A stretch of DNA of 64,000 nucleotides from Sepioteuthis lessoniana (GCA_963585895.1 OY757947.1:33348378-33412377); one strand, 5' to 3'. Shown: positions 22,255 through 33,425, counted from the first letter of the stretch. The notes: a model not told the origin generated them from the letters alone. Numbers and translations are program-made.

Positions 22255-22695
22255 TAAACACATTTTGTAAATAACATTTTTAACGAGTCTGCGCTTTTTT
22301 TTCAAACAAATAATTCTTTCTTCTATTCACCTTTTGTTTGTACACAGTTTAATGCTTTATCAACTCAATTAAACATCAATCTTTTGTTTAGACATAGTTA
22401 CATGATCGAACAGTTCTATTTCAAAAAATCAGTTTAGCATATCAACAAAGTAAAATGATTCTCTAACAATTCAATTAAACATCTGTTATTTGTTCACACA
22501 CAATTAAATGTAAAAACAGTTCTATTTCAAATAATTTAGCTTAGCATAAGTACACAATTGTTTGTTTGAACACAGCTAAATAGCTAAATGTTAAAACAGT
22601 TCTATTTCAAAGGATTCAATTTAGCAGTTCTATTTCAAATAATTCAGTTAAATATCAAACAGTTCAATTTGACCAATAGATAGAACCCTTTACAG
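22255..22695 (-). repeat. Family D inner units and truncated head
   Basis: Continuation of the element whose tail is the preceding array. CACAGTTTAATGC-type units are followed by GTTCTATTTCAAA-CAATTCAG units, then GACCAATAGATAGAACCC, where the head breaks off. Confidence 0.65.
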
Positions 22696-22696
22696 T

Positions 22697-22920
22697 AACC
22701 AGATGGCCGAAGAAATTTTGCTCAAGTTGCAAGAACCTAGACGTGAATTCTGAGGCCATGCCCCAAGACATAGAGGTGAATCGGCCGAGTTGCCCTTGGA
22801 GAATATCAGGTGAGTATGACATGTCACTGTCCTGTGTACTTCGTCACCTTCACATCATTGGCAAAAGCATTCAGAGCTATTTTATTGGGCCTTACGTTAC
22901 CAAAGTTGTGGAAACCTTTT
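22697..22920 (+). pseudogene. Mariner-type transposase helix-turn-helix fragment
   Basis: Reading through gives RWPKKFCSSCKNLDVNSEAM, then DIEVNRPSCPWRISGEYDMS, then CVLRHLHIIGKSIQSY and a short continuation. The pattern of a hydrophobic SxxxVxRHLHxxGK helix resembles the second helix-turn-helix of mariner-like transposases. No catalytic domain follows. It belongs to a different subfamily from the element at 49.2 kb. Assignment is by recollection of the family pattern. Confidence 0.45.
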
Positions 22921-23064
22921 GACTCAATTGAGTATTTTAAAAACCAGGGGCTGGAGAAAAACTAACTATAGGAATATAAGACAATGGCTGACTTTTGCAG
23001 GAGATTTTTTTTCTGAAAAACTTCCGTCGTATAGAGTTGAAAATGTGGTTTATATATATATAAG

Positions 23065-23330
23065 TAAAGTAAAGTTGGCGACCGTAGTCGAAGGCGACCA
23101 GAAGGCTCCTTCTTCAATGGCTACAACTCCGAGGTGTAGGGGAGGACGCAACTCCTTTCCCTGGGTTGCTCCACTTTACCCTTGATACGTACCTTATATT
23201 GCTGAATGTTAAGCAAGGAGGTATCAAGTACGATTTTTAAAATCTTTGGTATGACGCAACCTGGGATTGAACCCAGGTCTCCTGGATCATTGGCGAACAC
23301 TCTACCCACTAGGTCAATGAGTCGGTCCAT
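23065..23330 (-). mobile_element. SINE family C, full length
   Basis: The minus-strand head GTGGGTAGAGTGTTCGCCAATG and GGGTTCAATCCCAGG run to GGTCGCCTTCGACTACGG and a TTTACTTTACTT end. Confidence 0.85.
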
Positions 23331-23339
23331 ATAGAGAGG

Positions 23340-23640
23340 TATTCTATAAATCGAATTATAGAATTGCTGGGACGCTAACTCTTCCCATCACTTTCAGTTA
23401 TCATGGCTAAATTTTCTTAATTAAACTACTTAACTAAATTAGACAATACAGAATAAAATTACAATTATTTCTTTTTATTAATTAATTTCTTCAAAAATTT
23501 AATATATATTGATTAAAAGAAAACCAATTAACAAGAAATTGATTATCACAAGTAAATATTTATTAAAATCAAATTTTTAAAGATCGATATGCACATTAGC
23601 TGAAACAATCAATCACACGCGAATGCAGTAAATTAGTTCG
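23340..23640. other. Unassigned AT-rich sequence
   Basis: Very AT-rich, with no element recognised. Confidence 0.4.
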
Positions 23641-24215
23641 AAATACTATAAGACTAGACACGACTGGATGGGCAAGGTGATCCACTGGGAATTGTGCAAA
23701 AAGTTTAAATTTGACTATACATAGAAATGGTATATGCACAACCCAGAATATGTCCTAGATAATTGGACACACAAAATTTTCAGATCCAAACGGATCACCT
23801 AATCTCGGACAGATGGACAGACCTAATATAGGCAGCAAAAAAAAGAGAACTTGCCGAATAGTGGACTTTGCCGTCCCGGCTTACCACAGAGTAAAACTGA
23901 AAGAAAGTAAAAATAGAGAAACTAGCAAGACCTTGGTAGAGAACTGAAAAAACTTTGGAACATGAAAGTGACGGTGATACCAATTGTAATTGGGGCACTT
24001 GGTACACTCACCAAAGGATTGATACAAAGACTGGAGGACTTGGAAACAAGAGGACAAGTGGAGATCATCCAAACTACAGCATAGTTGAGATCGGCCAGCA
24101 TATTGAGAAGAGTCCTGGAGACTTGAGAAGACTTGCTGTCACTCAGCCTCTAATGAGAAATCATTAGCTAACACTGGTATAAAAAAAAACTCTCTAAAGA
24201 GCCAATAATAATAAT
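23640..24215 (+). pseudogene. LINE C-terminal fragment, endonuclease type (copy L1)
   Basis: In broken frames: DWMGKVIHWELCKKFKFD, then KWYMHNP, then QTDHLI-like remnants, then LGRELKKLWNMKVTVIPIVIGALGTLTKGL and LRRVLET. The same order, better kept at 48.4-48.7 kb, includes a CCHC finger and a (R)RPD motif, as in LINEs that carry a restriction-like endonuclease after the reverse transcriptase. The finger is missing here. It ends in CTCTCTAAAGAG and an AATAAT tail. Confidence 0.7.
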
Positions 24216-24219
24216 AATT

Positions 24220-24770
24220 GAATGTTGCAAACTGAGACAAACACAATTCAAGAACAGGTGTGATTGGGTAGGAAAAGTGATCAAGTCAGAATTGTGCCAG
24301 ACACTGAAATTTCATTAAACTAACACAGTATTTGCACCAAGCGGAATCTGCATAAAATTCTCATTTGGAGATTCAAACGGATCCCCCAATATCGACCATA
24401 TTACTAGACCTAGTGATAATTAACAAGGAAAAAAATATTGCTGTCTTGTGGATTTTTACACCGCAGAGTGAAAGTCAAAGATAACGAAAAAATAGACAAA
24501 TACCAGGACCTTGCCAGAGAACTAAATAAAAGTGGTGGAATATGATGGTGACGGTGATACCAATTATAATTGGTCCACTTGGAATCGACCCCAAAGTCTT
24601 GGAGAAAAGACAGGATTAATTGAAAATCAGAAGAAGAATCGAGACCATCCGGACCGCAGCATTGTTAAAATCTGCTAGAATACTGAGAGAAGTCCCGAAG
24701 ATGCAAAGAGTCTTGCTGGCACTTAGACTCCAGTGAAAGACGATGGTAAGAAAAATTCGCAAGAAGTGAT
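24220..24770 (+). pseudogene. LINE C-terminal fragment (copy L2), tandem with L1
   Basis: Begins at KLRQTQFKNRCDWVGKVIKSELC-type translation, then LARELNKSGGI, VTVIPIIIGPLGIDPKVL and RTAALLKSARILREVPKM. It has the same family and truncation class as the copy immediately upstream, in the same orientation, with several frameshifts. Confidence 0.65.
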
Positions 24771-24779
24771 ATTCTTTAG

Positions 24780-25230
24780 ATGTGTTCATGAAATATTCTT
24801 TGGCAGGACGGTCTGTGAAATATGAAAATACATTTCAAACACCCTAATATTAGTTGGCGCATATTTTTGTTCTAACCTCGTTTCTGCTTTGATACCGTAA
24901 GACTCCGAGGAAGCCTCTCATCTTAAGTGAGTCACGTGGTTCCGTCTGAAAGCTCTTCACCCATTAATTTCTCACTGATATTATTGGCATGCGTGTCTGT
25001 CTCGTTTGTGTAACCATTTTTTTCACAAGTGTTTTGGCAGGAAGCGATAGAGAATGGAGTCTCTTTTGCCTCCCCCCCCCAAAAAAAAACTCAGCCAATA
25101 GTTTGACTAAAAAGTTACATCGAACAACAGCTGCTACAAGCGGCAGACATTCCTCAGTTCACAAGTATCTATCGATGCAAATATTTGCCAAGACGGGCAC
25201 AAGGTCATGATAGCGTAGACTTAATCATTA
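24780..25230. other. Unassigned sequence with a C-A homopolymer pair
   Basis: Contains (C)10(A)9 near 25,071-25,090 and no recognised element. Confidence 0.4.
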
Positions 25231-25400
25231 TCCTCATCATCATCATCAGGGCATGACATCAGCACGGATTATTTTCATGATCCGTCCTCCAGAAAGCATC
25301 CAGTGTCCGCATAGATGTTGGTGAATTTGTTCAAAGCAGCTCGTAGCGTCCTTGTGTCGTTTTCCAAAAGCTTTTTTTTCAAGCATTCCCTTTGGGTCCA
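25228..25400 (-). pseudogene. RTE-like LINE 3' terminus
   Basis: On the minus strand FTNIYADTGCFLEDGS resembles YIQQLCEDTGCSPEDLPEAM of the 38.8-kb copy. It is followed by CGTGCTGATGTCATGCC and (ATG)n. Short but the order and tail agree. Confidence 0.5.
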
Positions 25401-25679
25401 AATGGTGCTGAAACAGCAATATCTTTGAAGTATCCACTTTTTGTTTTATCAAAGAGATCATATTTCCATACAGCCGTTGACCAGAATTTCATTCATTACT
25501 TGTTAGTCTGTTGTCACCGTTTTCACCCGCTCGGGTTCATATGGTTTCAAATGACTCATTGATGAACTGGTCGATTTTAACGCCATTCTTAATGTATCAC
25601 ATTTAACCTGCGATGAATCCGTTGGGTGCTGTTGATTGATACATCCGGTCGTAGATACAATAAAAAAAATGATTACCGG

Positions 25680-25860
25680 AAACAAGCATTGCATGGTTGT
25701 AAACCATGGCCAATGAAAGACCAGCGTTGCGTGGGTGTAAGTCATGACAAATGTAACACAAACAGTACGTGGGTGTAAGCCGTGACCAATGAAACACAAA
25801 TATTACGTGGGTGTAAGCCGTGACCAATGAAACACAAGCATTGCGTGTAGGTCGCGAGGG
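25680..25860. repeat. 39-bp tandem repeat
   Basis: Four to five units of GTGGGTGTAAGCCGTGACCA plus ATGAAACACAA, spaced 39 bases, so the minus strand gives a 13-residue peptide repeat (HGLHPRT-like). No protein family recognised. Confidence 0.8.
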
Positions 25861-25934
25861 AGATATAAGATTAAGAAAGTTGGCTGAAGTCAGCTCCCGC
25901 AAGCAGTTCCGACTCCCGTTTGCTCCTCTGTGTG

Positions 25935-26005
25935 TGTGAACTCTATCTCTTCATCTCCCCCCTCTCTCTCCCCCCTCTCTCTCCCTCTCTCTCTCTCTCT
26001 GATTG
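25935..26005. repeat. (CT)n-rich stretch
   Basis: Pyrimidine-rich CTCTCTCCC runs. Confidence 0.85.
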
Positions 26006-26254
26006 ATCTCCTATTTCACAAAAGCGTCACCGACGGCAAATAATAGTATCGGATTACATTTTTGTATATACGGATTCATTGTTGTTGGACAAAACCCAGC
26101 GGTATAATACAACACATGTGAACTTTTTTTTCTGAGAGTAGGGAATCATGTTCGGTGTATATTTATATTAATTTTTCGTGTAGATGTTTCTGTGATTTTT
26201 TTGCACACCGTTATATGATAACAAGTATTCCTATCTAATACCAATAACTATATA

Positions 26255-27030
26255 TTTTGCCCAGTGGACTGGAGCTGTATAATACACCGACTGCATTAAG
26301 CCCCTGCACCACACCAAGTGTCCTGGATATAACACTAAACAATCTGATGGTGAGGTTCCAGTAATGCTGAAGCTTTATGAAATGCAGGGTACACCTTCAT
26401 TGGCATCACTCCCAAGACGACTCTGGCCTGCAATGGTAGCACCTGATAGATTCCTATCTATGAGTCAAATATAACTAAACTGCCCACTTATGCAAAAATG
26501 AATTACTTGAAAGAGAATTGTTTTGATATTTAAACTGCCTACTAGTGCTAAACTGAACCGCTTGAAATGGACGTAAACTGCGTACTTATGCTAAACTGAA
26601 TTGTTTGAAATGGAACTGATTTTGTATGCTAAACTGAATTGTTTGAAATGGAACTGATTTTGTATGCTAAACTGAATTGTTTGAAATAGAACTGATTTTG
26701 TATGCTAAACTGAATTGTTTGAAATGGAACTGATTTTGTATGCTAAACTGAATTGTTTGAAATGGAACTGATTTTGTATGCTAAACTGAATTGTTTGAAA
26801 TGGAACTGATTTTGTATGCTAAACTGAATTGTTTGAAATGGAACTTTTTTTCACATTTAACTGTCAGTAAACAAAATCTATACTTATACTTAATCGAATT
26901 GGCTGAATTAGAACTGTTTGAGTAAACTGAATAGCTTGAAATATAAATGCTTTTTTTTACAATTAATCTGTGCATTTATGCTAAACTGAATTGTGTGAAA
27001 TAGAACTGAATAGTTTTTATAAAAATGGTT
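26255..27030 (+). repeat. Family D retroposon with an expanded 38-bp array
   Basis: The head is at 26,260-26,480. The body includes seven copies of a 38-bp unit (ATGCTAAACTGAATTG then TTTGAAATGGAACTGATTTTGT) at 26,588, 26,626, 26,664, 26,702, 26,740, 26,778 and 26,816. It ends near 27,030 against an inverted D copy. Confidence 0.8.
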
Positions 27031-27545
27031 GTTTGTTGGTAGGTTAGGTTTTATGGCATATCAACCTTTGTAGGGTATTTAACACCAAATCCATTTTTAT
27101 GCAAATAGTCAGTTCTATGTCAAACAATTCAGTTCAGCATGTGTACACAGTTTAATTGTCAAAAACATTTCTATTTCAAGTTATTCCGTTTATTCAAACA
27201 GTTCTAATTCAGCGAATTCAGTTTAGTGTTAGTACAGATTTTCTTTACACATAGTCAAATGTCAAAAATAGTTTTATATTTAAAAAAATCAGTTTAGTGT
27301 AAGTACAGTTTCAATGTCAAAACAGTTCCATTTCAAACAATCAGTTTAGCATAAGCGTGCAGTTTAAATGTGAGTACAGTTAAATTGCCAAAAACAATTC
27401 AATTTCAAGCTATTCAGTTTAGTCAAACAGTTCTAATTCAAACAATTCAGTTTAACATAAATATGCAGTTAGTTCTACTTAACCCATAGATAAGGCCCTA
27501 TAAGGTGCTACCATTCCGGGCCAGAGTGGACCTGGGAACAATGGT
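27030..27545 (-). repeat. Family D retroposon, inverted partner
   Basis: Starts with the tail (TTTTATGGCATATCAACC) and runs to GACCTGGGAACAATGG, where a TCTA run truncates the head. The two D copies meet tail to tail. Confidence 0.75.
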
Positions 27546-27644
27546 ACCATCTATCTATCTATCTATCTATGTCTATCCCTATCTATCTGTCTGTCTAGCT
27601 ATCTATATATATTTACATATATATTTCTTTCAGGTTCTAGGCGT

Positions 27645-27862
27645 TCTCCCCACTGTGTAATGTTTAAATCGATAGACTGTGGAATCGTAGTTAGCTGGGT
27701 TCGAACTCCAGTCACGCTATTACTTTCAGTTTCGGACAAATATCCAGGACAAATATGCAGTCGGTGTATTCTAAAGGCCCAGTCGAAAGGGCAATATAAA
27801 AATCGATTTGGCATTAAATAAAGTAGAACATTTGATATACCATAAAACCTAAACAACCAACC
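27645..27862 (+). mobile_element. SINE family B, chimeric with D
   Basis: The head (TGTGTAATGTTTAAATCGATAGACTG, then GGGTTCGAACTCC) is intact. After GGACAAATATCCAGGAC it switches to a D-head piece (ATGCAGTCGGTGTATTC) and then to the shared tail. This is a SINE mosaic. Confidence 0.65.
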
Positions 27863-28194
27863 AACCTAATTATATATTTCAAGTAATTACTTTTATTTTT
27901 TAATTACTATTTATGTGCATGCGGTTATTAATCTGTTAGTCAAACTGATATCAGGAGAAAAGGTGTCAATAAAAAGAAAGAAAAGTCTAAAAAATATTCG
28001 TACTACTTGAAAATAATGCACCAACACCGCAGTTAAAATACCTACAGATCCAAAAGTAATTTATCTAGGTTTAACCAACCAAATCATCAGAATAATTTTG
28101 ACTCTATTTTTTTCTTTTTTTGACGAGACATTGCGGTTTGGTTGATTGCTACCACGCCAGTAACTAAAACTACTACTACTAATAATAATAATAA

Positions 28195-28610
28195 TAATGA
28201 GACTTGCTGTCACTCACACTCCAGCGAAAATCATCAGCTAACGCTGGTATGAAAAGCTCGCAAGGAATCTAGAGATAGTGTCCTGCCAAAAAGTGGATAT
28301 TACCATCCCGGCAGACCACTGAATAAAAGAGAGATTAATATCTAGATCTTGCTCGAGAACTGAAAAATATGGAACATAAAAGTGACGGTGATATTAATTG
28401 AAGTTGGTGCACTTGGAACAATCCGAAAAAAGTGCTAAAGTGACTGGAAGACTTGGAAATAAGTGGACGAGTGAAGACCATCATGACAACGGCACTATTA
28501 AGATCAGCCAGAATACTGAGAAAAGTCCTGGAGACTTGTGAAGACTTGCTTTCCGTCAAACTCCAGAGAGAAACCGTCAGCTAACGCTGGTGTCAAAAAC
28601 TCTCAAAAAG

Positions 28611-28678
<68 letters not shown>

Positions 28679-28680
28679 AT
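28195..28680 (+). pseudogene. LINE C-terminal fragments (copy L3) with (TAA)n(GAA)n tail
   Basis: A stub of one copy (LAVTHTPAKIIS) precedes a longer piece: VDITIPADH, SRTEKYGT, LEDLEISGRVKT, TALLRSARILRKVLETCEDLLS. It ends in CTCTCAAAAAGA, (TAA)n and (GAA)n at 28,613-28,679. Confidence 0.65.
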
Positions 28681-29640
28681 AGCAAGGGTATAGAAATTGA
28701 ATTTGGGATTAAAAATTGTGTCATGCTAAATAATCAAAATGGGCAAAAGCAAACATTGGAAGCAATAGAAGTAAGGAATCGGGAAAGAATCAGAACATTC
28801 AAAGACAAGGAAGAAGACTCCAAGAATCTGTGAAAATTAGTGGCGGACACCATCGAACGAAGAAAGATAAACTACAAAGTAAGAAAAAAGTGCCACAGAA
28901 GAATGAAAAAAATTTCTCAAAACCAAACTCTGCAGTTTAAGTCTCATCAAAGTTATATACAACTGGGCAGTGGCGCCTTGTAAGACACTCTGGTCCATCC
29001 TCAAAATCGACCAAGGACCAAAGAACAAGGAAATTGATGACAATGCCCAAAGGTCGAGAAATGAGAATGAGATAGACTGTCTGTTTTAAGAAAAGAAGTG
29101 AGAAAATTCGTAGTGACATAGATACAACAATTCAAGAAGTCTAGGAATACTCAAAAAGAGAAAAGAAAAATTACAGCAGTCAGTAGCATTAATATCAACA
29201 TAAGGACAAGCAGTAAAACAACAAAATGAAGAAAAACAACTGTACGGATAGCATGAGAGACAAGTTCAGGAAATTACACACGAAATAACCTGGACATGGC
29301 TAAGAAGAGGAAATCTCAAAAGAGAAACGGAGTCTAGTTTAATAACAAGACAAAATGAAGACCAAAGCGGAAACCCGTCCAAGAATATGACATGCATAAA
29401 AGACTCTGGGATTTTCAGATGCAAACTGACCATTTAATCCCAATAAGAAGAAAAGATCTCATCTTATTAACAAGAAAAATGGTGTATTTCGAAAATGATA
29501 GGAATGGAAACGATAGAAAAATACTAAGACCTGGCTAGAGAGCAGAATAGGATGTACAACATAAACGTTGGTGCACTAAGTACAGTCCCTATGAGATTCG
29601 GTAAAGAGACTGGAGAAATTGGTTTCGGCCGAAGTTTAAT
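28680..29640 (+). pseudogene. LINE fragment spanning post-RT to endonuclease (copy L4)
   Basis: Pieces in order: IEFGIKN, ERIRTFKDKEE, TKLCSLSLIKVIYNWAVAP, LWSILKID, EEKQLYG, ITHEITWTWLRRGNLKRETES, then LWDFQMQTDHLIPIRRKDLILL. The CCHC finger between the last two is missing, so the copy has an internal deletion as well as frameshifts. Its order agrees with the protein pieced together from 46.8-48.7 kb. Confidence 0.6.
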
Positions 29641-30420
29641 GGAATATCAAACTTAGTTATTTAAATGTAACATTTACAGGGTCCACGATGCGGAAAAAAA
29701 CGTTAATAGTTGTTCATAAACATAGAAATCCCGAAAATACAAAATTCACGAAATTGGTTCAGGTACGAAACTTTATTACCGTTGAGTTAAAGGTTATTTG
29801 ACCTGAGGAGAGAGAGACACACACAATCTTTCTATGCTGACTGCTTTTACATCGTCAGCTCTCAACCCAACACCGTGCGGCGCCTGTAGCGCACAAAGTC
29901 GTCTGGCTTCACCCAGCTCTGAATCCCGACTCTCTCGTTCGGACGCAGGAACTCAACTCACTGCTTTTTCTCAAATCTCAGCCCACGCTTCCGGTGGGTG
30001 ACGTCACCCACATCCCCTGGTCCCAATTTCCGATCTGGGATTTTTATTTTGACATCTCTGAATGACTCACCCTCTCCGCGCGCGCGTGAACACCTACCTT
30101 AATGTAGCACTTAACTAATCGATGCGCTAAGCGAAAGGTTCTCAGCCTAACTAAACCGAAAGGCAAGATATACAAAACTAACTCCCTCCGCAATTATATT
30201 ATATAATGCCAAATCCACCCTGGAAGAAGAAGAGCAATAATACTATTTTACCAATAGTTTAAGGGGTAAGGATGGTTCATGCCTATATATTAATATATTA
30301 ATTATTTGTATATTAATCCGAAAATGAACGTAATAGCGCAACTGGATTTTGAATTCCCTTCCTAAAATGTCGTAATCCAGATCGTTAGTTCTTACGCCAC
30401 AGGGACCTCTCAGAGGAATT
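29625..30420 (-). mobile_element. SINE family B, degenerate, split by an LTR-like element
   Basis: The tail AATATCAAACTTAGTTATTTAA lies before 29,665 and resumes as TAATGCCAAATCCACC after 30,203. It continues through AATAATACTATTTTACC and ends near GCCACAGGGACC. Confidence 0.55.
29666..30203 (-). mobile_element. Solo-LTR-like element, family 1
   Basis: Contains the family landmarks GAAATCCCGAAA, CAGGTACGAAAC, GAGAGAGAGACAC, TGGGATTTTTATTTTGACATC and CTCAGCCTAACTAAACC. AATAAA on the minus strand lies near 29,770. The split SINE tail on either side marks the insertion point. The right end is mutated (ATTATA instead of GTTACA). Confidence 0.55.
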
Positions 30421-30664
30421 GCTCGTCAGATGAAGAATCAAGAACACACAGATCCCAGCATTTGCAAGATTAGCTGGATTACTCAGGCAAGTCTTCAATA
30501 CCTGAAAAGATTTGCTCCCTGTCCAGTGAAATACCTCAAAGAGAAAATAATAATGATGCCATTGCATAACAAAACTTTTACTTTTCTTGTCCACTGGAAA
30601 GTGCCATTTTTCAAATTGCTTATAACTCAAATAAATGAAGAAATCCGACTTTTTCATCAAACTT

Positions 30665-30770
30665 TGATTGATTGATTTTAGCGGCATTTCAACCCGTCTG
30701 GTGTTATTTCATGCCTAGCACTAAGAGAATATTGTTCATTAAACGGTGTTATTTACATTATTGTGCATAT
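30665..30770 (-). repeat. Family E tail
   Basis: GATTGATTTTAGCGGCATTTC, then GTCTGGTGTTATTTCATGCC and TAGCACTAAGAGAATA. One of the clearest E tails. Confidence 0.65.
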
Positions 30771-30959
30771 ATTTAAGACATTTTATTGCCTTGAAATGCA
30801 TGAGTCCCAGACGGTCCAACAAGGAAAGAGAAAGGCGAAAACAGAAAGTTGAATAATGGTTTAGAGGAAAAAGTTCTTATAATACAAATCATCCTCATTT
30901 TTAGCTATGGAGTTCCATTTACTCAAAATTAAAATCTGCAAGATCTTATTCTCTAACGC

Positions 30960-31205
30960 TTTTTCCTCGTGTTGTAATGGTTAAATCGATGGACTGCGAA
31001 ATCGTAAAAAAACGAGTTCGAACTCCAGTCGCGCTATCGCGTTCACTTTCGGATAAATACCCTTGGGAAAGGTATGAACCCCCTTATCTTCCCAACTATG
31101 GGTTAAATAGTACCACTATTGTTCTTCTAGGAGAATGGCTTTGGCATTAGATAACCAACAAGGGTTGATATGCCATTAAACAAAGAAACCAAACCAAACC
31201 ATACT
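30960..31205 (+). mobile_element. SINE family B, full length
   Basis: A-box-like GTGTTGTAATGGTTAAATCG and B-box-like CGAGTTCGAACTCC start the element. The core is CCCTTGGGAAAGGTATGAAC, the inner part GGTTAAATAGTACCACTATT, and the tail GGCATTAGATAACC and GGTTGATATGCCATTAAAC with an AAACCAAACC end. This is the reference copy for family B in this window. Confidence 0.85.
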
Positions 31206-31480
31206 TTTTTCTTTGTCTGACCCTCTGCGTCTCTGTAGAGAAAAGACTTCTTCCCCCGGCACCGCTCGTGTCTCTTCTCTCCTGGCGTGCCTCTTCTAAC
31301 ACTATTTCTCTGCGTTGGTCTCCCTCTACTTTTGGTGGCAGATTCTCTCTTTTTGACTGTCCTAAGATAGACCTCTGTGTTTCTCTCCCACCCCTTCTAG
31401 TAATGGATTAACCCTATTCTTCCGACTGTTCTCTGTTTGACCTGTATACATGGAATAGGCAACATCCGTATCTCCGGCCC
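31205..31480. other. Unassigned pyrimidine-rich sequence
   Basis: C- and T-rich, ends at a (CA)n run (31,484-31,514). No boxes or element recognised. Confidence 0.35.
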
Positions 31481-31639
31481 CTATGGACACACACACACAC
31501 ACACACACACACACGTACGTATATCCCTACCTGTAGCTAACTCACAACCATATGCACACATACACCCGCACGCACTTGCTTTCACATAGAGCTAAGCCAG
31601 TACACATTGTCACTGGTCTCATCGAATACGAATAATTTT

Positions 31640-31880
31640 TAAACAGATTCGTTTGACTCATAGATATGACCCTAACTAGTACTAATCTTCAAGGAGGACC
31701 TGGAAGTAATGGCAATGATTTGCTACTCCTCATCTCCTAGATCTCCAGAATTAGGGCCTCGGTATCGCATTCAATTGGTGTCATAATTAGTAAACCCATT
31801 TTTTGATATGTGGGAGGGGTTCTTACATATCTGCAAGGGATAGTGTCAGTGTATTCTAAGATATTCGGAAAGGGCGTATA
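31640..31880 (-). repeat. Family E/D-type head, diverged
   Basis: ACAGATTCGTTTGACTCATAG, GGACCTGGAAGTAATGGCAATG and CTCCAGAATTAGGGCCTCGG correspond to the D head in reverse. Confidence 0.55.
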
Positions 31881-32139
31881 TATGTAAATATTTTGACTGT
31901 ATTTTTTTCGATTTTCGATTCATTTCATTTTGCTAACTGCCAGATGATTGTTGTTTTGTAAAAAAAAACTCCATGAAACCCAGGGGTCGCAGTCTAAATT
32001 TCATGCATTAAATATACATATCAACTATATATTTATTTATCATCATTACATAATAGCTCTATCCAAGATATTGAGCACTCTCGATATTATATTGCTCTTA
32101 GTTCGACACAAACCCACAAAGTGATTTAGTGACAACTAA

Positions 32140-32159
32140 TATATATAATATATATATAT

Positions 32160-32195
<36 letters not shown>
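32140..32195. repeat. (TA)n microsatellites
   Basis: Two TA runs with a TTATAA interruption. Confidence 0.9.
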
Positions 32196-32196
<1 letters not shown>

Positions 32197-32204
32197 CATC
32201 CACA

Positions 32205-32300
32205 GACAGACTGCTTGAAGCCGGGATCGAAACCCATCTAACTTTACGTTAGAATTAGTATCAAACCGCTCGGCCAACAAGCGTACCACGTTTGCTAAGG
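32205..32300 (-). mobile_element. tRNA-like sequence, Leu/Ser-type boxes
   Basis: On the minus strand TGGCCGAGCGGTTTGATAC (A box) and GGGTTTCGATCCCGG (B box) are well preserved, and GCTTG near the start can pair with CAAGC near the end. The acceptor stem has two mismatches and the anticodon arm does not fold, so it looks like a tRNA pseudogene or SINE head, not a working tRNA. Confidence 0.55.
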
Positions 32301-32784
32301 GAATTATAAGTTTTTAAGCAGCAACACCAGCAGCAGGGCCCGTTTATATATAAATTGGGGTGAATTTTAATCCCGAAGATTGAACATCCAATTATTCTCG
32401 ATGCTTGCTTACACATCAAATGCAATGTAACTTTTACTGTATCTTTGAAAAGAGAGAAAAAAAAATCTCAGTTTGGCCCTTCCCCACATGGAAGATGAAC
32501 AAATATTCCAGTAGCTGCCATTTATATCGTTTCGTGAGTGAGTGAGTAAGTCTGAGAGACATTCTGATGGATTCTTTCAAGCCAACGCACCTAGACGAAC
32601 AGACAGAACAACTTTTACAAGTACATCAGATCGACAAAGAAGAAGGAAAAAGAAATCAATGAGCAAACGAGATGGGTTTTTAGTTTTGCTGAAGAGGATT
32701 CTTTTTTATTATCGTAATTATATATTAACAGGATTGCTTTATTTCAACATACAGATAATTAGCATGTCCAAATAATTATATTGT

Positions 32785-33425
32785 ATGTGGCTGTAGAATA
32801 CACCGACTGCTTTTCTGCAGAGGGGTAAGATCTCCTTCACAACGAATGTCCTGGATATAACACTAAACAATCTGTCAGTAGGATTTCAGTAATGTTGGAG
32901 GTTTGGTGGGTGTGGAGTACCTCTTCATTGCCATTACTCCCAGATCCACCCTGACCCGGAGTGGTAGCACCTGATAGGGTCCTCTCTATGAGTCAAAGAG
33001 AACTAAACTGCGTACTAGTGCTAAACTGAACTGTTTGAAATAGAACTGTTTTGACTTTAAAACTACGTACTTATGCTAAACTGATTTGTGTGATATGGAA
33101 CTGTTTTGTATGCTAAACTAAATTGTTTAAAATTGAACTGTTTTTGACATTCCAACTGTTCTTACGCTAAGCTGAATTGTCTGAAATGGAACTGTTTTGA
33201 CATTTTAACTGTGAGTAAACAAAGGTTGTACTATATTAAACTGAATTGATTGAATTAGAACTGTTTGACTAAACGGAATAGCTTGAAATAATAACATTTT
33301 TGACAATTAAACTGTGTACTCATGCTAAGCTGTATTGTTTGAAATAGAACTGTTTATATGAATAAAAATGGATTTGACGTTAAATATCCTGCAAAGTTTG
33401 ATATACTATAAAACCTAAACAAACA
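32785..33425 (+). repeat. Family D retroposon, complete
   Basis: Head (GTAGAATACACCGACTGC to GGGTCCTCTCTATGAG), body units to about 33,350, tail (ATATCCTGCAAAGTTTGATA, then AAACCTAAACAAACAA). Confidence 0.75.

Noticed and set aside
32205-32300. A genuine tRNA-Leu or tRNA-Ser gene on the minus strand
   Set aside because: The A and B boxes are good, but the acceptor has mismatches at two of seven pairs and no normal anticodon arm folds.
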